DNA from: Callaeas wilsoni
Lineage: Eukaryota > Chordata > Aves > Passeriformes > Callaeidae
DNA length: 64,000 bases
NCBI GenBank assembly: GCA_013398955.1
Contig: VWPU01004989.1
Span: 545,002 to 609,001 of the forward strand
Reading direction: 5' to 3'
Positions 52,077 through 63,730 of this stretch are shown piece by piece; position 1 is the stretch's first letter, and each line of letters begins with the position of its first letter. The position numbers and the translations under genes are program-made. The notes under the pieces were generated by a model. It was not told the origin of the DNA, did not search any database, and was given only the letters and a program-made list of their open reading frames with translations.

Positions 52077-52119
52077 TTTTTTTTTTTTTTTTTTTTCGAG
52101 AGAGAGAGAGAAGAGAACT
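52077..52119. repeat. T20 tract followed by (GA)n
   Basis: Twenty T (52077-52096) run straight into CGAGAGAGAGAGAG and AAGAGAA. This is a homopolymer/dinucleotide compound microsatellite. Confidence 0.9.
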
Positions 52120-55100
52120 CCAGAGCATTTCAGCTTGGCTTGAAGACAATCAGCTATTAATTCTGCATGAAAAAAATGCCTCTGATTAATACAGAATCCA
52201 AAAAAATCCAGTCCATATATATAAAAGGTTACATTATCTACTTAGAGTTGCTATACCTTTCAATGAGATTACAAATGTGGAGCTAATGGATTACATAGTC
52301 AATAGTCTGAATATAAGTAATTTCTCTTGTGTAAATAATGGCAGAAAATTATATATACCTAGAGAGAATTACAGCCACTTAGGATGTGCAGGGCTAGGAA
52401 GTCAGACTGACTGAGCTTTGCCTTCCATCTCAAGCCTTTCCTCCTTCATCACACACATGGCAGGAAAAGCTAAATGATGTGTGCATTTGTATTTTTCTGC
52501 TTTTATGGCTCTCATTGACAGATTCCTTTGAAGGTAGCACTAGACAGCCTTTTCAGAGCTTGGACTGCATGAGGGCAGAGCACTGTGATGCCATGGTGGT
52601 GCTCAGAAATCTTCATGTGTGCCTCTCTCCAGTGTTAGAGTTAAGTCCACCCTCACCTAACCAAAGTGAAATTAGTTTCTTGTTACCCATGCTAAACAGT
52701 CACTTGTGGATGGACATAAATGACACCACCTGACTCCTGCACATGCATGCCCTGCCTGGCATTCATCATCCTGCCAAAACATTTGCCCTGAGGGACTGAA
52801 TGCCTCAGTTCTGGCCAAGCTGCAGAACTCCACCACCTGCCAGATTGCCTCACATAGCAAGTCGGTTCAAATTTCCATTTCTTTCACACCCACAGGGCAT
52901 GGTAAACACCAGATAAGTATCTTGGACTGATCTTGGATGTGAGTAATTCTCATTTTCCGAAATCCAGCCCAAATATAATGTAAGGATGCTAAGCAGTGAG
53001 AGAGTTCTACATCCTCGGGCATATATCTTGAGTGCTCATGAGAATAATTTTGACATTTTCATTCTGACCAATGATTAATCATGTATAGTTTTCTTCTAAA
53101 AATATATTTTAGGACCAGTCGTTTCTGTATTCACTGTGGTCTTGAAATTTAGTATTCACAATGAGCAAAATTAGCATTTTTACTTGTGGTTGGGGGACAG
53201 AGATCCGTAGTAGCTGCAGTGTCAGGCAGATGTGCTGGCATTTGGCAACTGGAAGCAAGTTCAGTGCTTAGAGCTTGTTGTGGAAAAATTCGCTTTTCCA
53301 AGCAGTTCAGAGGTATCTCAGATGTCTCTGCTCTACACAGAAGGCATAGCCCGAGATGCAGAGAGATGCTGCTGCTAGCATGATAAACCCACTATATAAA
53401 TCCTCTTTGTTTTCCTCCCACTTTAAGCTTCATGACATATCTGTTGCTCCTGACAGCCACTAGAGTTACCTCCTTATCCACAAGTGCCCTGGTTTTCACT
53501 GCCACCAAGGACCCACACGTGTCAAAGAAGCCCATAGAGTTCTGGGGGAGAGGTTTCTGAAAAATTCAGAGCAAGCATTGCAATGGAGACGTTTTACCAG
53601 CAGATGTCAGAAGGCAGAACGCAGATAAAACACCCCCTCACCAAATCCTGAAAAATGACATTTCGGTCCTTTTATGCTTCCCCTGCCTGCCTTCTCCACT
53701 CCTTCTCTCCTGGCACATATAGGCATAACCATACAGAAAGAAAATCATTAAGGGAACACTGGCTTGGGGTTTTTTTGTTTCCGTTGGAGCCTTACACAGA
53801 TACAGAGATCTAATACCCTGTTAAGCTTCACGTGACAAATGCAAGGGAAAGAGTTGTCTAAAACTTGAAGTTGCTAAACAAGCTGAATAATAACAAGTTC
53901 TGTGAGCTCTGGAACTAATGAAGTCTCGTTTTTTATGGATTTTATCTCATGGTTTATTGAAGCTTTTCCTATGCTGTGAAACTTCAAATCTTTGCTTTTT
54001 AGTGTAACAGTGATCCCAAGGGACAGGTTTTCAGAGAGATGCTGAAACATCTTTCTGTAGCTTTTTTCTTTTCTTCCCAGGCATCCTTCCTTATTGAAAT
54101 TGAATAAATTTAAGACTACTACCCATCTCAAATTTGGTTGAAATCACATGGGGCTCCAAATGCACAAGGCTTTCATCCATAGGAAACCTAGCAAAAGAAA
54201 ATGCAAGGACAGCTTAATCTATTACAGACTCAGATTAATGAGGCCATTTATTTCATAGTATAACTCCACTAGAATTACTTAAACACCTGAAATTTCACTG
54301 GCAATTTAAATGTTCCATTAAGTATTCCGATGATTCCTCATTTTTTCTACCAGATTATGAATTTATGGAATATACATAAATGTGTCTCATTGACCATCAA
54401 TCTTTGCTTTAAAACCCTGTTCCTGTGACTGCATGTTAGTAGGTTACCTCTTCTCCCTTATTTCTCCCTTCTTTCCAGAACAGAGAGCAGGTAGCATGAA
54501 ATGCCATCCTGGACATCATTTCCACATCCCTCCAGCACATCCAAACAGGCATCCTTGATGACATTGAGAGAGAGCAGATTTGCTTTCTACTGGTGTCCTG
54601 TGACTTCCAGATGAAGTTACTCTGAATTTCTAAAATTATCTCAGCAAGAATAAGATTAAATGTTCAGCACTTTCCTCTTAATGTAAGCTTGTGCTTATTC
54701 CAGCTCTTTTGATTATATGTGTTTTTACTATGCCAAATTAATGAGCTCTGTTTTATTATTCTATCATATTTTTAAGCTTTGATTAGTCTAGCTCTTAATA
54801 TGTACTTAAAATTAGCTTGATTTTATTAGCTATTGTTTAAATTAACACCCTTAAATTAATACCTTTGTACTGGGAAGCTGTTTTTTGTTTCATTATAATG
54901 GTTACTTACCCTTCCTGACCTGAGATTATATTGCATCATAAACATAGAGCAACAGATTTTAAAAATTAAATAGGATTTTTATGAAGTATGAATAATAGTC
55001 ATGTGGACTCATCTATGTTCATCTACAATAATGATCACTTTTGAGCTATTTTTACAGAAATTGGTCAGTTCTGTGAAAATTTAGAATATAGCTAAACAGA

Positions 55101-58100
55101 CTTTGACAAGACTGAAATGTTAAATTTTATCACTTTCACGTTTAAAATATCATCCTCAGCAGATAGATTCAGAGCCATTTCAGTGTCTGGTAACACAGCT
55201 GTACAACCACTAATGCAGTTGTGGTAGTCATAGCAAGCAAAATTTCTTAATGGTACACCTGGAAATTGCACATACAGGTAAGTGCAAGCCAATTTACTCT
55301 TTGTGTAAACAAGTTTGAGAATGATGATGACAGTTGCTCAAAACCAAAGTCCATACACCTTATTAATTTTCTGAAGTTAGATTTGTGTGTGTTAGTTGTG
55401 TGTTTCAGTGATTTTTTAAAAATAATGTAATATCAACACAATACAAACCAATACATTTCCCTTCGCTCCCCTCCACGCAGTCACAGTTTATGCTTACTCA
55501 GCTCACCTCCACTCTGACATCCCTGTCCCAGGGCAAGTTCTGGCTGTGATGGTAAGCTTGTTCTTCATTTTTACTCCTCTCCTGTTTCACCAAGGGCAAC
55601 ACATACTCTCATTACACCTTTTTAGGCCAATGAGTCCATTTATGGAGACATCTGAATCAATCAGAACCACTGAAACAATATATGAAATTTTAATGTCATA
55701 GTTTTACCATGAGACAATGTTTTTAAAGTACTTACACTGCACATCCTGCTTATTCTAAAGAAAACTCAAACCAGCTTACTTGAATTGTCCCTAGAGTGTA
55801 AAAGCCACTTTCCCACTTGCCATTATCAGCCCTCAGAGACACAAACAGGTGCCCAAGAAATGATGGAAACAGGCTTTCCACCACAAACTGAAACTAAAGA
55901 CTCTTGGGCTGTCACAGAACAGGAGGGAAGAACAAACAGTCGAGAAAAATGGTTTTGCTCCTAGGAGTGTAATAAGTTAAGCTATCTCATCCAGTCCAAA
56001 CTGAAAGCACACAAGTATAGTGGTTTTCTAGTGTTGGATCCAGCAAAATCTAACTGAAGTTTGTGTGTCCTGGGCAGATCATGGAGGATCATATTCCAGT
56101 ATTCCTGCTTGAATCAATAAAAGGTACAAATGGGTGGGGAGATGGAAATTCACCATTTTCTCAGAAAAAAATAATGCCATGCAGTATCCAACCAAAAGGA
56201 CCAGGATGCCGAAGTGTGGATGACAAAAGGTTGAACACACATTTAGTTTAAAGAAACCACAGCCTCATCCTCCATTTAATTGCTTCTAGCCTCAAGCACC
56301 TTTTCACACCAGATATTTTCCTATACATTCACACAGATCAACCCAAACAGGAAGAGTGAGGAGAGTTTCTGTGAGGCCTACAAGGTTAATGCACTGAAAA
56401 TGACATGTCAAGAGGTAAAAACGTATCCAACAACACTTTGCCATAGTGGTCTCTCTCATATCACACTGGTGGGTCCTGTAGCCTGCGAGAACAGCACACA
56501 TCCCTCGTGCACAGCCAACCCCTTCAGCCAAAGTACTCTCCTGCACTACAATACAATCAAGGGAAGTTCTCTAAAATGTAGAAAACTGTGTCCCTTCATA
56601 TGCAAATATTAACTGTAAAGTAAAAAAGCATAAGTATGAGCACAAAAGCTGCAGGACAGTGAATACAGTGTGTTGCAACTCTGACTTTTGTACACTTCAA
56701 GAACCAGGTCCCACCGCTGGTGCAAAGGCCAGGCCTCTCCAGCAACTGTCCTGCTCCAGCATGCTTGTATTTAGATGCAGGGAAATGAAGTGAGAAGGAC
56801 AGGGAGGTGTGGGGTAAATGGGGGCAACACCGGGGCCTGGGGGATGTCGCAGCTCTGACCCAGAGCTCTTTGAAACCACTTCTGCTTCATCATCACTTCA
56901 GGAGAAAAGAGAAGAAGAAAAAAAATTACAAGATGTTTTATGTATTTGTTTGAAGATTTGTAAATTCAAAAGGAAATAATTTAATTTTGCAAGGTTGACT
57001 GTCAATCAGTGATTTTTTTTATTACATTATAGGTTGAAGGTTATTCCAAATGTCAACAGTAAAATAATTTTGTCAGTATCTGAGCAAGGCATGAGTCTGA
57101 CCTATACTGACTGACCATCCCCTGAAGTACTTCAGGCTGCTTCTTTCAAAGGAAATCTTGAATCATCTACAGTATTTATATCAAACTCCAAAATAATAAA
57201 AAAAACATATTTGTATTTCCATTGCTAATGCGGCCCATTTAAAAAACTGTATTTATTCCAGTGTCAGCTAGCAAAACCAAAAAAATGGAACACAAATTTT
57301 TGCAGTCAGAAGCAGAGACCAGAATACACTTTGTCTCAAGCACAAGGTTTAGATGTAGACTGGGGTTAAAGCTACAAAGTCAACACGGTAAAGAGATAAA
57401 ACAGGTGCCTAAACACTCCTGTTGATATATACCAAGGAGTCTAGCTATATGGTTAAGCACATTCTCAGACACAGACTCTCCCATTCCCACTCCTTCTTCC
57501 ACCTTCTAAATCCTCAATCCAGTGCCTTGGATCTGCTTTCAGTCTGGATGAGCCATGTGCACTACAGGAAATACCTGAGACTTTGTTCTTCCTAAGTACA
57601 CTGTGGCAATTAGAGTCCATGCTCCTGTTAAAAGGTGTCTTGTTCATGCAGGAAGGAGAGATGGTTTTAAAGTTCATTTTCTCTAAAGCACCAGTGAACC
57701 TGCACTCCAAACCCCACATTAGCCAACCAAAACCCTGCTCACCACCATCACCGACTGTCGTATTTCCCACTAGGCTGGAAGTGGAAATCACTTTCCCAAG
57801 TACTATTACAAGAGGCCGTTTGATCCCATTGCAGAAGGCGACAGAGGCTTTCTGTGCAACAGGCTCCAGGATGACTGGATTGTATGTATGTGCCACAATT
57901 TGCCATTGCTTCCTCTCACTGTGCTCCTGCATGCACCCAGCAAGGGACAACACTGACATTCATAAAAACAAGTGTACTTTTTCACTTACTCTGTGAAAAA
58001 TTCTCTAAGCACCAAAAGCTCCTGCAGCTTCTTCTGGAATGCCTGAGCAGCAACTCAAGAATTTTTCAATTTCTAATACTTCTTTGTGTATGAGATATTT

Positions 58101-59190
58101 TGATCAAAATATTTTTTTCTCAGTCAAAATGTTTTATTTTTCCTTTTACAGATGTGCTGACACTCTACTTTGAAAGTTCTTTGCTTTACAAGACTGTGTG
58201 CATATATTTTCAGGTTACAATAAGTCTAGCCAGACTTATCTAACACCATAGTAACAGTAATGTTTTATTCTAAAGGAGGTTTAGAAAAGCAAAGCAGAAA
58301 CCACATATCTACAATGTACAGTATTAAAATATACCTTTATGTAATTTTGTGTGCCATGTATAAAAAATAATATACCTTCAAAGAGATATTTCCTTAATGG
58401 TTGTCATTCATACACGTACATTTGTGCATGTAAAATGTGAAGTTGTTCTAATGCATTTGGCATATTGCTGCATGTTCTGCTGGATTTCAGTGATACTTAG
58501 TTAACGAATTGAATGTGAATTTATTCACACTTTAGATAGCCAAACAGTAAAAATAAGCTGAAACAATTTTACTTATGCTAACAACATTTAGTTCTGCAAC
58601 TTGCCTGTTGGCTGTATTAGGTCCTGCTGTAAATCTCACCATTATCTCCTTCCACTTAAGCACCAATTATTTTTCTTGAATAGCAGTCTATTTTTAGCAC
58701 ACAATGTGCAAATCTTACAAAACCTAACTTCTACTTTGTATTTAGATTTCATATGTCTCCAACACCTAGCGCTTAAAGCCTACATTATGAATCATCCTTT
58801 TAAAACCATGGCTCTTGAATTACATTGTTGACATGCTTTGTGAACAATTAATGCACTTAATTTTATCTCTTGCCTTCAAAACCAAACAGTTCATTTAGCA
58901 ACCACACAAGAGAAAATTTGGATTCATTCTGATGTGCAAATCAAATACAGGAATTGATAACAGTTTTGACATATCAGACAACCATGGCTAAAACCATCAT
59001 ACCTTTGAAATTAGCTTCTGTGTTTAAAATTCCTAAAGGAAAAACATTTTTGAAGACACATACAAATGCTAACTAATTCGTAGCAATCTAAAATAGGATG
59101 GGTTTTTGTGTAGAAAAAAGCATTGAATTAAGGAAATGGGAAGTAATTTTAGCTTGTGGAAAATAGGTAATTATTGCTTATATTAATATC

Positions 59191-59228
59191 TTTTAATGAC
59201 CTTAATCTTATGATTAAGATCATTAAAA
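59191..59228. repeat. 17-bp inverted repeat with one mismatch, 4-base loop
   Basis: Arms TTTTAATGACCTTAATC (59191-59207) and GATTAAGATCATTAAAA (59212-59228) pair at 16 of 17 positions around TTAT. In a minus-strand transcript the single mismatch would be a G-U wobble, giving an unbroken stem. Confidence 0.9.
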
Positions 59229-60717
59229 AGCTTATTTTTCAGACATTCTTATTTCAAGTCCTAGGCCATTAGAATTTAACATATATTTAGGTGTATGTTA
59301 AACACATGATTAATCAATAGGAATACAATTTATTAACATATATTTGTTAATGTAAAACATAACTTTAATATTTCTATATACAAATATATTTCTTTTAATT
59401 CTTTGCATAGTGTTATTAGAAGTCATTTGTCAGAAAATTAAAAATAAAAAGGAATGCTCTCCAATATTAAAAAATTCAAAATTGGAGAAATTAGAAGACA
59501 CTGGCTTTTCTTCCATTGTCATTAAATTACGAATACTTTTGGGATACCCTTTGTTAATCTCACTGAACTCTTCTCTATTATCATTCCCCTATATTTATAT
59601 CTGCAATCTTTCTGACTTAACTTGTCCAGAATGCCTCATACTAGACTTAGTACATGAAGGCAAGAAGGTAAAAGAAAAACTGAGCATGCAGTTTTAGACA
59701 CATTTTAAAACAATCCATTCCTTTTTCAAGAGTCTTTTCTCTCATATGAAAGATAATTTTGGTAATACTAATTACTAAAAATGTAGAAAAAAATGTAACA
59801 GTCTGATCGAATTGACTGAATAGAAAACCAGCACATTTTTAAATGTTGACTTTTTTCTTATCCCAACAAAAGCGTGTTATTGCAATGATAGCTAGTAATT
59901 TCAATTCTATCTGTCTGAAACAAGAGTTTAACATGGCTATGTTCAGCCTCTGTGAATGAGGCAGATGATGCACAGACTGGATTAGGAATATGATTCAAAC
60001 CTACAGTGGAGTCATAGTTTAATGTCTGGGACAGAAATGGGTATCTTAATTACATGCTATTTCTCTGTCCCTCAGTCTGTCAAATTTATCCTGCATTTTC
60101 CTTCTCTCCTTAAAATAATGTATATTCTTGTCTGCTTCTGTCCATCATTCGACTCATGCTTTCTTGGGTTCCCCCAACTTCATTACATAATGAATTTTTG
60201 TTCCTGTATCTTCCCCTCATGTTTACCTTACAGAAGCCCTGCTTTGTCTTGTTTAACTCTAGTCTACAGTTATTTCTGCTTTATTGGGTTTTTTACTGAA
60301 CTGTTTAAAAGAGGCTTGCAATCCCATCACTATTTAAAAATTACCAACTTCCATGCAGTAAAAAAAAAGGATAGAGAACAACACCAGCAGTGGTGGCACT
60401 AGTAATTGATCTTTTGCTCCACTTTGAATTCACAAAAACAGATTCGGCTAGTAAAATTAGCTTTGCAAGGGTTTCCATCAGATTTCTCAACCAAAAGTGA
60501 TTACCTATGTTTTCCTAACTGTATGTGTGAACACTACATAGAAAATACACTCATTGTATCCATTCTAATATGCCGAGCTCTATGTCTGGCGCAGCTCCAA
60601 ATTGAAAAGGAAATTCATGCAGCCACCAGTGGCTGTAATCTCACCACAGACCACTGGGGAGGGGAATCTGAAGCCCTCTTTTCCCTCTGCACAAATTCAC
60701 AAATGTGGTGTAGGTGG

Positions 60718-61231
60718 TGTTCCTGGTTCCAACCAGGACTGGGTGCATCTTGCAGTAGCTGGGAGGGGGCATGGCCAGGACCCAGGGCTTATTCTCTGCC
60801 ACCTCACATCCTTGCCAGTGGTGGGGGCAAGGGAGTCTCTTCCTGGGACAAGGAGTACCTTGCCCAGCTCACGGAGGCACAGGGAGCAGTAGTGCGGTGC
60901 TGGTTCTGAGCTGGAGGGAGTGGTTAGGGTGGCGTGGCTGTGGTCAGGTCGAGCTCTTCAGCGAGCAGTTTTGCGTGTGAATCACTCTCTCTCTTTTGTA
61001 CACTTTTGTTATTAACATTGTTGCTTTTACTGTCCATTTTTTTAGCTCATTGCAGTTTCCAATAAATTGTTCTTATCTCAACCATCTTCACCTTTTGGGC
61101 TTCCAATTCTTCTCTCCAGCTATGCTGCAGGAGAGATGGAGGAGTGGAAGGGAGAGGAAGCAACCAGTATGTGGTTTGGAGAGTCTCAGTGGGAGCACTA
61201 AATTTGGAAGTACCACTCTTAAACCATGGCA
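60718..61231 (+). mobile_element. ERV solo LTR, same family as 24087-24518
   Basis: Starts TGTTCCTGGTTCCAACCAGG and ends TTAAACCATGGCA. It contains the GCATGGCCAGGACCC block, a CpG-bearing middle, a T-rich stretch, an intact AATAAA at 61061-61066 followed by TTGTTCTTATCTCAACC, and the CAGTATGTGGTTTGGAGAG segment shared with the copy at 24087. With these ends, GTGG flanks both sides (60714-60717 and 61232-61235), consistent with a 4-bp target duplication. No internal retroviral genes adjoin, so it is a solo LTR. Open frames across 60406-60980 lie partly in it and are not genes. Confidence 0.75.
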
Positions 61232-63399
61232 GTGGTCTTGAAAGAAAATAAAAAGCCGTGAAGTGAATTATTCTGTATTACCTGTGAGTGAGACTTGCAG
61301 TTGTCTATTATTTTTAACGAATTTATTGTGTACAGAAGTTTCTACTACTGAGATGCAGAGCTTCTCATATCCCCAAAAACCAAGTCATATTTTAAGCTTC
61401 GTTAGCCAAGTCCACTAATTGACTTGAAAGCAAGTACTGAGAGCTTAAACTTTATGTTGTATTGGGAATCAATAGAATCATCAGTTTACACAGTTTGTTA
61501 TCTGCAGCCCACTTGCTGAATGTCTGTGCTGCTATACACTGTATTAATTGCATCCTTTTTTAAGATCAAGGTTTAGAACCACAAAAAACATGTTTACAAA
61601 AATTCATCCATTAGCAATGAAGTCAGGCAAGGATGAAGGCCCACTGGTAGCTGGAAGGCCTGCCACCTCAGCTAGTTTTGCAATATCCTGCATTCACTTG
61701 TATCACAAGTAGAAAGATATAAATCTGTATTGCAAATGCTTGGGTTTCATTAGAGAAGGTAGGTCATTCATCACTATCTCCAGTGCTGTTTCTGTTTACC
61801 AGGCAGTTTGAAATTTAAAAATCCTCAGGCACTGTCAAGGACAGAGGTACTTTGAAACAATTCCTTGCCAGCTGATAAAGCTTTTAAAAACCCCCCAGAT
61901 TCAACACTAACATGCCTTTTCCAAGAATATGAGTTAAGTTTAGGATGCTGTTCCATTATGAAAAACAATTCTTTCACGTGAAGCACTGGTAGTCCCAGAA
62001 AGAGTCTTACTCTTGTCTCTTCTTGGCAATTCTGAAAGCTCTGCTTCAAATGGCACATTGTATGCTTTGCTATCTCTATTTTTAGCACCTAATACCTGTC
62101 TAGTATTGGTTTCTATACCACAAATAGACTGAACTCAGGAATAGGAGATCTTTCACTGAGTAACTGCAGTTATGCAACACAAAGCACAGAGGCATGGGTG
62201 GCTCTAGGTGAACCTTTTGGCAAAGTAAGCTGTTGATGGTCCTGCTACAGCCTGATGAACAATGAAGCTGTTTTCCAGCACTGTGAATTGAGAAATATTT
62301 TCACCAAAATTTCCATGAAAATATAATTTCTGTATAAATTCAATTTTGGCACAGAGATAACTTTCAGAGTGTAAAACTGTTCTTATCTGTCAAGCCCTGG
62401 TGTGTGTGGGGTGGGAACTTGTCAAAGTTCTTCCTAAACTTGGAGATTCTAACCCATAAATTTATTCCTGAAGTGGCTGGAAACCTTCTTGTCATCCAGT
62501 TAAGTTTTCTCTCATGAAATGTAGCCATTAGATCCACAGCTCTCCCTAACATTTATCTTTTGCTGCCTTGCCCCTCCTCTTGGAATTTCACATTCCAGCT
62601 CTTAGAGAAGCCATGGATGTCATCACCAGTCGCTCTGAGCTCCTGGGAGTTCTTACATATTCGATAGGATTTTCGTATTATAATTTTGCCTTTACTTCAA
62701 TATCATCATCCTCACTGATAATCCTGACAAAATACTTAGCTTTGTACTACCATGTCTGCATAACAGCCTTGCTTCCATTTTTTTTGCAGTGCACGTATCT
62801 AAAGAGCACTTTTTAGTGCTGTTTGTAACAGCTACATGCTACTAGATTCTATGTGCTAATTAGCTAATAACGCCTAATAGCTTATAATACTTAACTGGCA
62901 GCCTGAGAGACATTGCCGGTGTTAGTCACACAATGCACCGGGCTGTAATGACTTGGGCAGAGGAAGGCGGCTAGGTGTACAACTGCAGGCATGCCACCTA
63001 CACCAGCTAGGTCTACACGAACAAACCCTTCTTTTCAAATGTTTGCAACCAGCACCCCAGCCCTAAATTCCCACACCGTTCTTATTCTTTGAAATCTCTA
63101 TACAAACGTGAAGAAAGAGAGAACCTGGTTATGTAATGTAGTACGTGGCCTTCTTTTCTGTGTGTGTGTGTGAAATGCCAAGCAACAGGTTGCACTGTTT
63201 GTACAAGAGCGACTGAAACATACACATCAAATCATCCATTGCTTTCTGCAAAGGTCCGGAAAAGCTAATGCGAGTCACACAGACTGTTTGAACCCGCTAC
63301 AGTATTTGCACAACAACACAGACGGTATCATCCCATGAATTATGGTGATCTAAACCACTCATCCGGTAGCGAGGCGTAAGGGATCTAATTATGCACGTG
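61232..63399. other. non-coding sequence upstream of USP15
   Basis: AT-rich and featureless until about 62900, then gradually richer in CpG toward the promoter. A (TG)7 microsatellite lies at 63159-63172. No exon is recognised; distal regulatory elements of USP15 could lie here but cannot be told from sequence alone. Confidence 0.45.
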
Positions 63400-63545
63400 C
63401 CTCAATTAAGGCACTGAGGGAAACGTCGCCTGCCCGTCCCTGCCCGGTGGGGGGATGGGGACGACGGGACGAAAGACCTCCCGGCCGCGAGGGGGCGCTG
63501 CACCGCCCGGGCCCGCTCCGGCCCCCGCCCCGCGGCTCCTGGGAA

Positions 63546-63554
63546 GGGCGGGGC
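63546..63554 (+). promoter_or_regulatory. GC box (Sp1-type)
   Basis: GGGCGGGGC, an exact match to the Sp1/KLF core, about 90 bases upstream of the USP15 start codon in a TATA-less CpG-island promoter. Confidence 0.55.
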
Positions 63555-63577
63555 CGCGGCCGCCCCCCGCAGGCGTC

Positions 63578-63597
63578 ACTCCCAGCATGCAGCGCGG
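63578..63597 (+). promoter_or_regulatory. SBS-like site (ZNF143/THAP11 type)
   Basis: ACTCCCAGCATGCAGCGCGG contains CTCCCAGCATGC, close to the SBS consensus bound by ZNF143, THAP11 and HCFC1 near the starts of many housekeeping genes. It lies 45-64 bases before the ATG, where such sites usually occur relative to the transcription start. Confidence 0.5.
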
Positions 63598-63638
63598 CGC
63601 GCTCCTGCCCCTGCCGCCGCTGCCGCTGCCGGGCGGAG

Positions 63639-63650
63639 AAGATGGCGGAG
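63639..63650 (+). promoter_or_regulatory. YY1-type motif overlapping the start codon
   Basis: AAGATGGCGGAG matches the YY1 core AAGATGGCGG and includes the USP15 ATG at 63642-63644. YY1 sites just downstream of the transcription start that encode the first codons (Met-Ala) are a known feature of some vertebrate promoters. Confidence 0.55.
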
Positions 63651-63730
63651 GGAGGCGCGGCGGATCTGGAGACCCAGCGCACGGACGTCGCGGCGCTGCT
63701 CAAAACCGCCCTCCGCAAGGGCGACACCTG
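63642..63730 (+). CDS. USP15: USP15 exon 1, first 29 codons plus two bases (partial)
   Basis: USP15 is a cysteine-protease deubiquitinase of the USP4/USP11/USP15 group that removes ubiquitin from targets in TGF-beta, COP9 signalosome and NF-kB pathways, in cytoplasm and nucleus. This exon encodes only the short N-terminal lead into the DUSP domain: it begins MAEGGAADLETQR and ends LRKGDT, then W completed by the next exon. Its match to the known vertebrate USP15 N-terminus (MAEGGAADL, TQR, LRKGDTW) separates it from USP4 and USP11. The start has strong context (GAAGATGG). The exon ends at 63730 with GTGAGG as donor, leaving two bases (phase 2) for the Trp codon; reading on gives a stop at once. 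DUSP, ubiquitin-like and catalytic domains lie to the right of the window. Differences from the human protein as I remember it are conservative (Asp to Glu, Ser to Thr, Ile to Val, Thr and Ser to Ala). Confidence 0.93.

Larger units (their letters stand above)
49871..60717. other. intergenic AT-rich sequence, no gene recognised
   Basis: About 10.8 kb of non-coding DNA between the CR1 remnant and the second LTR copy. It includes a G10 run (51953-51962), a T20 tract followed by GA repeats (52077-52119), and a 17-bp imperfect hairpin at 59191-59228. Long frames overlap antisense at 57465-57959 (minus, 164 codons) and 57583-57996 (plus, 137 codons); neither has recognisable motifs, and mutual overlap with no repeat similarity argues for chance. 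A GC-richer patch at 56695-56880 is unexplained. Confidence 0.45.

Noticed and set aside
57465..57996. 164-codon minus frame antisense to a 137-codon plus frame
   Set aside because: No recognisable motif, no splice signals checked as convincing, and mutual overlap suggests chance. A protein database search would settle it.
60022..60909. Consecutive plus-strand frames of 126 and 167 codons
   Set aside because: The first is low-complexity hydrophobic without similarity; the second runs into the LTR at 60718.
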